64,000 nt of DNA, from contig MU001516.1 of assembly GCA_010093485.1 (NCBI GenBank), positions 1 through 64,000 of the forward strand, in the 5' to 3' direction. The notes under the pieces are model-generated. The model did no database searches. It was not told the origin of the DNA and worked only from the letters and a program-made list of their open reading frames with translations. Positions 49,921 to 58,388 of this stretch are shown here, in pieces (the first letter of the stretch is position 1; each line of letters starts with the position of its first letter). Source of the DNA: Karstenula rhodostoma CBS 690.94 (lineage: Eukaryota > Ascomycota > Dothideomycetes > Pleosporales > Didymosphaeriaceae). The translations under genes and the position numbers were made by a program.

Positions 49921-51490
49921 TTAGCGGATGCGGTCCAGACGCGCCCTATTCATGGCGACCTGGTCATCCACCTTGTCCGTCTTTTGCGTGATACGATCGA
50001 TGTGTTTGTTTTGAGTGTCAACCTCTTGGCCCATGGCTCTGCCAAGAGCATTCAACCGCTTCGCCGCCCCGTGAAGCTGGTCCAAGTTGTTGTCAATTTC
50101 GTTTTCTGTCCAGTGTAAGCATGCCTGCCGTGTTCCGTCTCAACAGAAAGCACCACCACTCACCCATCTCGTCATCCTCACTATCAGCCTCGAACTGGTA
50201 CTTTGCGCGGTCGGCTAGCGTCGATTTGCCGCCCGTGTTTCCGGCGCCCTGCACGCCTCTCTTGTACTCGTCTTGCCTTGCCGAACTCTGCCATGCGGCC
50301 GCACGCGTGGCATCTCTCTGAGCACGCTCGTTCTACGACTGTTAGCCGAAACCTGAATGCATTCGCTCAAAGACTAGCTCACCTGGTGGTTTTCCATGAT
50401 CTTGCGGTCTCTATCCTCGCGTCGTGAATTGCTGGTGAAAGGGTTGGACACGTGCACCGCAAACATGCTGCGGTTAAGCGTTTTCAATTCACGTGCCTTC
50501 TCTTCTGCAATCCGATTTTGCGAAGATGCGACTGTCTTGTTGTTAGTAACCACCTCATATTGTAGATAATCACTATGAGGTAGGGTGGTTCGATCAAGTA
50601 GGGGGGACAAGAAGGTGTTGTGCTTTGCCAAGCAAAGGGACCAAAAAGCGGCTAAGGCGCGCCCAGCGTCTGTGCGCAGGCTATAACCCTCATTGCGCGA
50701 AAAAGTACGTACGGTCCAAGTTGCGTTCTGTATTATGGATCCTCTCTGGATTCGACTGTCAGTGGACTATCGTTACAGCTGGCAAACGGCGGAACATACC
50801 TCCTTGGGCTCCGAGGCGGGCAAGGGTATCACGACCAGTCTCCTCGGCCTGTTGCGCGAGCCTCAGCGCATTGCGCGTGCTGGAAACATCCTGCTGCTTC
50901 ATGAACTTGATTTCGTTCTTGGTGGCTGTGATGTCCTCTTCTTCTTGCTCCTCTGCAGTCAATTGGCGATCCTCATACGCCGGTCCACTACCATAGCCTC
51001 CTGGCGCTCCGTATCCACCACCAGAAACGCCCGACGGGCCGTAGGAGCCGCCTCCTGGCTGTCCATAGCCGCCATCCTGCTGAGGTGGCTGTTGCTGTTG
51101 CTGTTGCTGTGGTGCCTTCTGCTGTCTCTGGGCTGCCCCTCCAAACAGGGCAGAGCGGTCCTCGTCGAGGTTTGGGTCCGAGTTGCCCAGGCCACCGTAG
51201 CCGCCAGCGCGACGAGGAGCACCCTGATCTGCACCTCCGCCGTACTGGTTGCCGCCGTAGCCGCCGGATGCACCATAGCTGCCAGAGCCAGAGCCAGAGC
51301 TTTGATAGCCACGGCCTCCGAACTGTGCGCCCTGGCCCGTCACAGCGGGGGTTTTCTCTTGGCGGAACGAGTCGTTGCCTCTCTGGTAGGCTGGAGGCGG
51401 TGCATTCGCATACGGATCGTTCTTAGCGGGCGCAGCGTAGGGGTTGGCTCCCGCATCGGTTTCCTTGTTCTTCTTTTTAAAGAGCCCCAT
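49921..51490 (-). CDS. SEC9: t-SNARE Sec9 / SNAP-25 family, five exons
   Basis: Exons 50,800-51,490; 50,713-50,745 (33 nt); 50,383-50,531; 50,164-50,332; 49,921-50,105 encode about 408 residues. All phases agree, and intron 2 ends TACTAAC...ACAG. The protein supplies the Qb and Qc helices of the plasma-membrane SNARE complex for exocytosis. The N-terminus is Gly/Tyr/Gln-rich and probably disordered (about 50-180), including a run of seven Gln. The Qb SNARE motif follows (about 190-265, including EIKFMKQQDVSSTRNALRLA and ERIHNTERNLD). The Qc motif ends the protein (ENEIDNNLDQL...IDRITQKTDKVDDQVAMNRA). No transmembrane segment or Cys cluster is present, as in yeast Sec9. Introns 1, 3 and 4 are 50-58 bp, but intron 2 is 181 bp because an SR1 element is inserted. 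Confidence 0.93.
50563..50683 (-). mobile_element. SR1 SINE-like element inside SEC9 intron 2
   Basis: These 121 bases match the SR1 copy at 15,018-15,176 almost end to end. The GCTAAGGCGCGCCCAGCGTC and CTGTGCGCAGGCTA segments are identical. The differences are largely C or G here against T or A in the isochore, so this copy is close to the unmutated state. It lies in the sense direction of SEC9, between the GTACGT donor and the TACTAAC branch site, leaving splice signals intact. Imperfect flanking repeats (TAACCACCTCATATTG at 50,547-50,562 and TAACCCTCATTG at 50,684-50,695) probably are a decayed target duplication. Confidence 0.88.
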
Positions 51491-51529
51491 GGTGTGCAGG
51501 TGCGGGTGCGGGTGCGGTTGCAGGTGTGG
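51491..51529 (-). promoter_or_regulatory. Degenerate CACCTG/CACCCG repeat in the SEC9 leader
   Basis: Directly upstream of the SEC9 ATG the plus strand reads as consecutive GTGCAGG/GTGCGG units (CACCYG in the mRNA sense). It resembles the leader repeat of AMS1. Any role in translation or transcription is speculation. Confidence 0.5.
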
Positions 51530-52029
51530 TACGGGCGTTGGGCTGGAGCGGGCAGTCGTGTGTGCGTGCAGGGCGACACGCGCTTGTACGCTCAGGTGGT
51601 CAGTTGCGGGTATCTGGTTGCGGGTGTCTCGAGGTGTAGTAAGACACGAGGTTTCTTCGGGGGTGTCTCTGGGTATTTGAGTGTTTGGGCCAGTGTCGGA
51701 GGTCGAGCGCTGGCCGTTTCGCAGTAAGCGCGGTCCGCATGCTGGGCAGCTGGACCGCGCTTACTGCGAAACGGCCCCACGACGGCGGAGTCCCATTCAC
51801 TGCCCCAACGACGCGTGTAGGCTTGGATCAACACCCGAGTTCGCCTTCGCCAGGGCGACGACTGTTTGTTTGAATCGAAGGGAATTTCCACTGCTTGCAT
51901 CGTCCAGCGGACCGGGGTTGTAGAAAGCATTGCGGAGGGCGTTAACTGGACCCTGCATCCGCTGATGGCGCTAGCATTGCAGCACAAGGAGTTGCACTGT
52001 GAGAAGTGTACAAGAGCCTGCTCTAACGT
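51530..52029. other. Intergenic region between SEC9 and the isomerase gene
   Basis: It holds the SEC9 promoter and the palindrome at 51,712-51,776. No protein-coding gene was recognised. The frames present are low-complexity shadows. Confidence 0.6.
51712..51776. promoter_or_regulatory. Perfect palindrome, 25-bp arms and 15-base loop
   Basis: Arm 51,712-51,736 starts GGCCGTTTCGCAGTAAGCGC and is the exact reverse complement of 51,752-51,776. The loop is GCATGCTGGGCAGCT. It lies about 220 bp upstream of the SEC9 start and about 255 bp downstream of the enoyl-CoA isomerase stop. It could be a paired operator, a cruciform, a very small hairpin element or an RNA hairpin. Confidence 0.85.
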
Positions 52030-52936
52030 CTACAGCTTTGCCTTTGCCGACCACGCCTCGACCTTCTTCTCCCGTTCTGCAGCTTCCGCAGCGAGCCTGT
52101 CACTCGCCTTGCCCAACCGCCCAGCCTCGCGCTCGTCATTCTCCAGGAAGTCCACCGTCTCCCGCCACATCTCCCTTTTGAGCTCGCCGACTACTCCCTT
52201 GTCGGGCTTGCTCGTCAACTTCAGCTCTTCGATGAACTTGAGCACCTCGTCGATTCCACCCAGTCCGTCGATGATGTTGTCCTTCAGTGCATCCACCGAC
52301 TGGTGCCACCGTTAGTACAGTCTACGCAGTAGTGAGATGGAACTTACCTTGAATCGCTTGCCCTCGAGTACCAGAGTCCGATATACAGTCGGCGAGCACT
52401 TTTGACGGAAGACGGACGACATTGCTGGTCGTAATGGCACACCCAGGTCAACCTCGTTCAAACATACGAAACCTTTGGTTGCGTTCATGATGCGATAGTC
52501 GTGCATCATGGCTGTCATGAGAGCGCCAGCAAAGCCGTGACCGTTGATCAGCGCGATGGTAGGCATCGGGTAGCTGGCGTGTGTTAAAATGATTGCGCCC
52601 ATCATATCTAGGGATATCTGGTCGTGCTCACATCAAGATGCGGCGCCATAGCTTGTATAGAACATTCGCAAAAAAACCGGGCTGCATGGCGTGCTCCAGG
52701 TCCAAGCCATTGCTGTAGAACTTGTCGATCAACGACGTGGTAATGACGACTCCGTGCTGGTACTTGGTCTCGAGAATGTCCAGTGCCAGCACAATAGCCT
52801 CGCAGAAGTCCGTCACGAGGCGGTTGTCCGGCGGCGAGCCAAATGCGACAACATACACCTTGTCAACGGGCGAGGTGACCTCGACCTCGCCCTTTGTGCC
52901 AATTGGGACCGTGAAAAGTGGTTTACCGCGCGACAT
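52030..52936 (-). CDS. Enoyl-CoA hydratase/isomerase family protein (ECI-like), peroxisomal
   Basis: Exons 52,632-52,936; 52,348-52,573; 52,030-52,299 encode about 266 residues. Introns are 58 bp (GTGAGC...CCAG) and 48 bp (GTAAGT...CTAAC...CCAG). The crotonase fold is shown by the oxyanion-hole segment IALINGHGFAGALM and by FVCLNEVDLGVPL, whose Glu sits where the catalytic Glu of delta3,delta2-enoyl-CoA isomerases lies. That enzyme shifts double bonds during beta-oxidation of unsaturated fatty acids. The C-terminus is KAKL, a PTS1-type peroxisomal signal (AKL). The upstream ATG at 53,044 was rejected because conserved sequence begins near ATG 52,936 (MSRGKPLFTVPI). A hydratase role is possible, but a single Glu motif favours isomerase. 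Confidence 0.85.
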
Positions 52937-53300
52937 GATGAATGTTGAAGAGATGTGTACGGTGTTGCAGGTGGGCAATCGATGGCGTAGACGATTCACG
53001 TGCAAACCGCCCGGCCCGAGTATACCTAGGTAAACTGCGACCAACCCTTACGATCAGTAAACATAACATTCGCCCACCTCATCCTGCATAGTCTTGCGAT
53101 TTTTACTTCCTTTCGAATTTATGTTACAGCTGCAAAGGTCGCCTCGATTTTCGCTTCGTGGACACTCTTGTTGAGCAAATGCCCACTGCTCTTGATGCTG
53201 CCTATACTGAACCTTTTCACACCAGAGCATGTGTACGTGACGAGTAGACTGCTGTTTTGCGATCCCACGATTCCACGACAACCAAGGGGTTGTCTGAAGT
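52937..53300. other. Intergenic region between isomerase and dehydratase genes
   Basis: About 360 bp contain the isomerase promoter and the 3' side of the next gene. Nothing further was seen. Confidence 0.6.
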
Positions 53301-54753
53301 TCACTCTAAAGCGCCGGGAAGGGTTCTCGTTTGTATCATACCATCAGCCACATTGTCAACGTCAAGCAGAACCCCGTCCTCCGATGGCAGCGCTTCATGC
53401 TCCTCCTTGGTCCAGATTTCCGTGCCCTCCACCACCGGAAAGGATGTAAGTACGCGGCTGATGTCACCCCACCACACTTCGCCGAATTTGCGATACCACT
53501 CCACCGTCCGCCTCAGGCCATCATCAAAGCTTGTCTTTGGGTGCCAGTCTAGAGCAGCGAGCTTCGTCCCGTCGGTCGCATACCGCTGGTCGTTGAAAGG
53601 TCGATCTTCCGTATACTGTACTGACTTCTCAAGGTTTGTTGGTGTTTCGTGAGCGAGACCGAAGAGACCTAGCAACTTGTGGCAGATGTCTGTATTCGAT
53701 ATCTCATCTGTAGTCGCAATGTTATATATCTGACCGATATCGCCTTTGTGAAAAATTGTGTCCAACGCGTCGACGATATCGCCAGCGTAGAGATATCGTC
53801 GCGTGGGTGAACCGTCGCCGTGGACTAGAAGCTTCCTTCTGCGCTGTAAAAGCATGATGAATTTGGGTATGATCTCTGTGACTGGTCAGCAAGAAGCGGA
53901 GACTATGCATGATGCCAACGTACTCTCCGGAAACTGATGGGGCCCATACACGTTGTTGGACCGCACGGTGATCAAAGGCAGCTTGAAGCTCTTCCGATAT
54001 GCGCTGACCATCATTTCCGCCGCCGCCTTGCTCGCTGAATATGGGTTTGTTGGGGCAAGAATGCTCGTTTCGCTAAGGTCTGCTGCACCTATCGGTACGT
54101 CTCCATAAACCTCATCTGTTGAGATGTGTACAAAGCGCGAGATGCCATGTTCCCGCGCTCTTTCGAGCAAAACGTGCGTCCCGTATACGTTCGTGTTCGT
54201 GAACTGGTATGAGTTTCCGAAACTGAGATCAACATGCGACTGGGCTGCGAAATGGAATATTGTGTCGATGTGGTGTTTGCGCAGGACTCTTTTCACATCA
54301 GCAGGAGACGTGATATCGCCTTGCTCAAACTTGAAGTTGGCGCGGCCGTCAAGGATGCGCGTGTTGTTCAGCGTCGCGCAGTAGTCGAGCTTGTCGAACG
54401 AGACAATGTTGTAGTGGTCGGGATACGTCAGGGTCAAGTGTCGGACGAACCAACACGCGCTGTGAGGCTGTCAGTCGCGGCTTTACCTACGCGCATGCCA
54501 TGTCGCACATGAAGCCTGCTCCGCCCGTTACAAGGATGTTGCGCGCATCCTCTCGTGGTTCGAAACGAGTCGTCCCCGTCAGAATCGGAGCTTGCTTCCA
54601 GAGATCTTCTGTCAGGTAGGATCTCGGATTGAGAACGGTCGAGTTCCTCCGATCTGTGTAACGTATTAGCGACCGGGTACGGCCCGTCGGAGGCTTCGCC
54701 CGCCGAAGTGGATATGGACGATGTGTAGTCCAGAGGCGATCAAGTTCCAGCAT
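53301..54753 (-). CDS. dTDP/UDP-glucose 4,6-dehydratase (extended SDR)
   Basis: Exons 54,509-54,753; 53,924-54,459; 53,301-53,875 encode about 451 residues. Introns are 49 bp (GTGCGA...ACAG, weak donor) and 48 bp (GTACGT...ACAG). The product is an NAD-dependent extended SDR that converts nucleotide-glucose to 4-keto-6-deoxyglucose, the first step to rhamnose. Visible motifs are VTGGAGFI (cofactor), FHFAAQSHVDLS, HISTDEVYGD with the Asp-Glu pair typical of 4,6-dehydratases, NPYSASKAAAE (Tyr and Lys of the active site) and [20 protein letters not shown]. The C-terminal WWGDISRVLTSFPVVEG is characteristic of fungal members. About 60 N-terminal residues from ATG 54,753 look unlike a conserved domain, so the first exon may contain an unrecognised intron or a later start. 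Confidence 0.85.
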
Positions 54754-55074
54754 CACTTCTAGCGGAGTTCGCGCGCGGCGAAGATGCTGAGGGGGGTGTG
54801 CTACGGCTGGCGTGGGGAAGCCCCGCAGGACGACATACGTTTGAGGCCATTGGTAGCCGGTGCGCAATCCGGGCTCTCGAAGGCGGACATCTCGATAGAA
54901 GCCGCCAGCAGGAGCTATACATGTAGGGCAGTCGTACAAACAACGTCGCAAACATCTCAAGCAGACATTACGAATCCATCGATATACGAAGCCTCCCACA
55001 ACTTTTGTTCCTGAACTAGTACCACAACAGGAAGCGCTTCCGACGCGTCATGTGACGTCACTGTACGTGCAACA
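54754..55074. other. Intergenic region upstream of the dehydratase
   Basis: About 320 bp. It may include 5' coding sequence if the dehydratase starts further upstream, because the frame remains open to 54,999. No other feature was seen. Confidence 0.5.
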
Positions 55075-56420
55075 CTAAATTTTCAATCTAGATGGACTGG
55101 TTGAGGGAGTCCAGGAAGGAAGTTTGTGGGCGACGTTGCAAAGAGGGAAGGGCTGGTTACCCTCCTGTCCTTCAGGATTGTTCCCTGTCTCCTCGGGCAC
55201 ATCCTCAACATAGAACAGCATGTCAGGATGTCTCTTGTCCATCGGGCTCTTGGAATTCTCGTTTCCAAAGAATATCCGAGCTTTAGTGATCTTCTTGTTG
55301 CCCAGCTCCTTCTTGTGGCTGATCAGGAAGTACCCAAAGGATATAGCATTGGGCGATCCGAGCAATGCCAATCCCTCGTCGGTATCCATGTCAAATGTTG
55401 CGCCTGGCCAGCCGGTGAGTTCTTTCCCCCGCATCTTTAGCACAGAAGCGACGATCCTGGATGTCTGGATGTTCTGAACGTTTTGTGCCCAGAAATAGCG
55501 AATGTTCCTAATGTCCGGATTGTCGCGGTACCAGAATCCCCAGAGGAGGTCGGCAGAAGTGCGTAGTGCAGGGAGCTCGGTCCCATGCGGTTTCCAGCCC
55601 CAATTATCCTCTGCGGCGTGGGCGGGGCTCAGACGGTATTGCGCGGTGACAACTACAAGACCATGTTAGCTCGAAGGTGAACACAGACGGAGGAAACGAC
55701 TTTACGTACCACCGCCGACTTGGTTGATGGCAACTTTGTGGTAGGCGCCCGTTTTCTGTCAAGTCGAATCGTATCAGCGAGCGTTCAAAGAGTCGCAGTG
55801 GAAGTAATCTGGGCTCACCGAATACTCCTGGCCGTTCACTTTGTACTCTTGCTCCACGTAGCGTTTCTCGTGATCATCGTTCAGGCTTTTGTCGCCATGC
55901 CAGAACTCGTAACATACGTTGTCTCCGCCATCTGGGCTGGGCCGCTTGGGGAATCCCAAAAACTTGGGCTTTTTGTTCAAACCTAGCGCATTGTAGGGCG
56001 TGTTGTACTGCCAGAACGTCTCGAAGTCGCAAAAATGCTCAGCGTGTGGATTTGTCTCTTCCCATCCCCACTTGGAAAGGTCGTCTATTGCAAAGTGTTA
56101 GTACGTTAATCCAGATTCGGTACTATGTCAATTCAAGATATACCCTTGAGATCGCCCTGCCACTGATTCCGCATCGTGGGTGGACTCGCAGTGGATTTGA
56201 AGATCTTGCCGGCTTCCTCGTCACTACCCGGGAAGGCTTCCACGAACTGGCCGCCCTTGCAGACTGCGTTGGACCAGATTTCATCATTCGCAGTGGCGGA
56301 TATGTCCCAGCGGCGTGTCAGACCATCCTGCCAGGGTATAATATCAGCCGGGGAAGCGGCGATCGGCTTGCTCAATACGGCGCTGGCGAGGGCCACGACG
56401 ACCGCGAGAAGCGTGGGCAT
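55075..56420 (-). CDS. Secreted protein of unknown function
   Basis: Exons 56,144-56,420; 55,819-56,084; 55,710-55,755 (46 nt); 55,075-55,652 encode about 388 residues. The introns (59, 63 and 57 bp) have GTATAT, GTGAGC and GTACGT donors and consistent phases. The N-terminus MPTLLAVVVALASAVLSKPI is a clear signal peptide, with cleavage likely near residue 20. The mature protein is rich in Trp, Tyr and Asn, with several Cys and a segment RNIRYFWAQNVQNIQTSRIV. I do not recognise a catalytic motif. It looks like a conserved, globular extracellular fungal protein, not a small Cys-rich effector. An 11-bp-arm inverted repeat lies 66 bases upstream of the start codon. Confidence 0.8.
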
Positions 56421-56485
56421 CGACCTCGCGTTGGTGAGGGTACCGTTTCTGTCGAGTGGAAGGTCGGCTTGTAAACGCGCCCAGG

Positions 56486-56513
56486 TGAGTGACCTTTATG
56501 AGAAGGTCACTCA
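56486..56513. promoter_or_regulatory. Inverted repeat upstream of the secreted-protein gene
   Basis: TGAGTGACCTT (56,486-56,496) and its exact reverse complement AAGGTCACTCA (56,503-56,513) are separated by six bases. The position, 66 bp upstream of the ATG, fits a dimeric transcription factor site or a leader hairpin. The regulator is unknown. Confidence 0.5.
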
Positions 56514-57198
56514 ACTTGGAAGGCACGGGCGTTTGCAGTCTTGACGCTGCATTCAACGCGAAGTATAATTCGACACCCAAAGATCGCCGTCGTGCCTTTC
56601 AGACTCCACATGTCGAGAAACTAGCCGCAAGCCAATACCCCGGACAACTCTTACTTTCAACCCCAGAACAGCCCGAACGCCATACATTACGCAGTGCCTT
56701 GTCAAAAGAATGGTACCCTGTGTTACCCCGTGATGAACGATGCCGTTTTGGTCGTTTCAACCTGCTATAACTGTGTGCTTAGCTTGTCCTCGGAGCTCCG
56801 ACCGTCGAGCGGTTCAGGTTCGCCCCGGTAGTATGGACATAAATTCCAACATTTACACCGGGGCAACATAGAAAGCGCGCGGGTTGTTGTGATAATAATA
56901 TATGCATAAGTTGCTTCATACATGTCCCCGCTCTTCCTCTCTCGTCATGGATCTTTACTGGACTTGGCTACCTAGCGCGCCTTGTTTGTCCAGAGTTCGT
57001 GCACATACTCGCTCGGTGGAGGTGTTCGAAAAGTCCATGTGATTAGAACCCAATACCAAAGCAAACCCAGATATCCTAGCTCCTTGCTCGAACACAAAAC
57101 ACCCCAAACATGGTATCATTCTCTTCTCGTGTCCAACCTTACTCTTGTTTCCAACATTCTTTTCGGTTCCAAACTCTTCCCAGCTTCTCGATGCCCCT
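56514..57198. other. Intergenic region, no gene recognised
   Basis: About 690 bp between the secreted-protein promoter and the stop codon of the zinc-binding protein gene. Only short shadow frames were seen. Confidence 0.6.
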
Positions 57199-57870
57199 TC
57201 ACGTGTTCATGTGTTGGTAACAATGCAAGCACCAAGGCTCCCCATCTTGTCCTAGTTCCACGATGCACTCCTTGCAAATGGCTTTTCGACACCCCAAGCA
57301 CTCCCTCGCGCATATGTAACAGGTTCTTTCAGTGCATCGCTCGCAGTCCATGTAGCCCTCGAGGTCTCGTTTTCGTTTGGGTGCAGTGCTGCAGACATGG
57401 CAAGGACTGAGGTCTGATTTGGTATGAGAGTCCACCTTTTGTACGGGTGGTGAGCGTGGCACAAAGTCGGGTTCGGTGTCCATGAGATGCGAGGGCGTCT
57501 TGACAAGCAGACGCTTCATGTGCTTGACAGGCCGGCGTTCCGAACTTGGAAACCTTGGTGATCTTGCGGACATGCGCTGTAGGCTCGCTTCGTGAGACGC
57601 GGGGTTGTGGCCGTACAACCGGATATGGCCTTCGCTTGTAGGTGATGTCCGTGAGGTGCTGGAACCGAATCGATCGACGTCTGCAGAAGACATTGAGATG
57701 TGTTTGGGGCTCGGCATGTCCTTGTCATCCTCTGGCCGCCTCTTCCTCTTGCCGAGGCCGGCTGCAACCTGCGAATCGACCATGTGGTTTTGTATGTGGG
57801 CGTGGGTTGACGACGAGAAGATGGGATGGGTGTAGTCGTGGCCGAACAAGCCGGGCGTAATGTACACCAT
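57199..57870 (-). CDS. Cys-rich zinc-binding protein, unknown function
   Basis: This intronless frame encodes about 223 residues from ATG 57,868-57,870 (MVYITPGLFGHDYTHPIF). The frame is open further upstream, but that part is Arg/Pro-rich low complexity, so I chose the later start. Residues 30-140 are basic and Ser/Pro-rich, with a nuclear-signal-like GKRKRRPEDDK. The C-terminal 60 residues hold paired Cys motifs: SPCHVC, DCERC, TCYICARECLGC, AICKEC and EPWCLHC. This is a cross-brace pattern resembling RING/FYVE/B-box modules without matching any one exactly. It is probably nuclear and protein-binding, with an E3 ligase role possible but unproven. It is divergently oriented to the ELMO gene, 518 bp away. 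Confidence 0.72.
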   Translation of the reverse strand: MVYITPGLFGHDYTHPIFSSSTHAHIQNHMVDSQVAAGLGKRKRRPEDDKDMPSPKHISMSSADVDRFGSSTSRTSPTSEGHIRLYGHNPASHEASLQRMSARSPRFPSSERRPVKHMKRLLVKTPSHLMDTEPDFVPRSPPVQKVDSHTKSDLSPCHVCSTAPKRKRDLEGYMDCERCTERTCYICARECLGCRKAICKECIVELGQDGEPWCLHCYQHMNT

Positions 57871-58388
57871 GGCGGGTGGTCGACGGTGGAGTGTAGGCGG
57901 GCGACGAGGAGCGCAGGCGGCAAGCGCTCGGGGCTCGGGTGGGTGGTCAGACACGGAACGCTCAGATGTGCATAACGCTAGAAGCACAAACGACGCGATA
58001 TCATGTAGGAATGAGCGACGTGTGCAGCCAGGCGACGTGAGAAGCGAGGTGGAGGAGATGTTGTTGTCGTCCTGGCGGGAGACCGTGGACCTTGGTTACC
58101 CAGGCATCTAACTCGATGCATCTTAGTACGATACATGCAGGGTTCACTGAACGGGGCGCGACTATCTCACGGGTCGCCAAGTGCCCTCCGCAATCGAGGC
58201 GCAACCCACCAAGCCGTCTCGTGTATACATACACATTTCTACGTCTTTTGGGGGGGGCTTTCTGTTTGCGCTCGGGGAGGCGCATTGGCTACTTGTTTTG
58301 CGATACCCAGGGGTGCAATCGCGCGATAACTCCCTACGATCATTATTCTCCTTCACTTTAAGGGAAACAGCACCACGCCGTTGCTGCC
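57871..58388. promoter_or_regulatory. Divergent intergenic region (zinc protein and ELMO gene)
   Basis: This 518-bp region separates two divergent start codons and must contain both promoters. A CTTTTGGGGGGGGCTTTCTG stretch lies at about 58,245-58,265. No specific factor site can be assigned. Confidence 0.55.

Noticed and set aside
50574..50600. GGTTCGATC-like RNA polymerase III B box in the SEC9-intron SR1 copy
   Set aside because: It matches part of the B-box consensus, but lies near the constant 3' end in the wrong strand for the inferred element orientation, with no A box at the right distance.
50693..51727. Plus-strand frame of about 344 codons opposite SEC9
   Set aside because: It is the complementary shadow of SEC9 exon 1 with Leu/Val/Arg-rich composition. 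SEC9 is certain from SNARE motifs and consistent introns.
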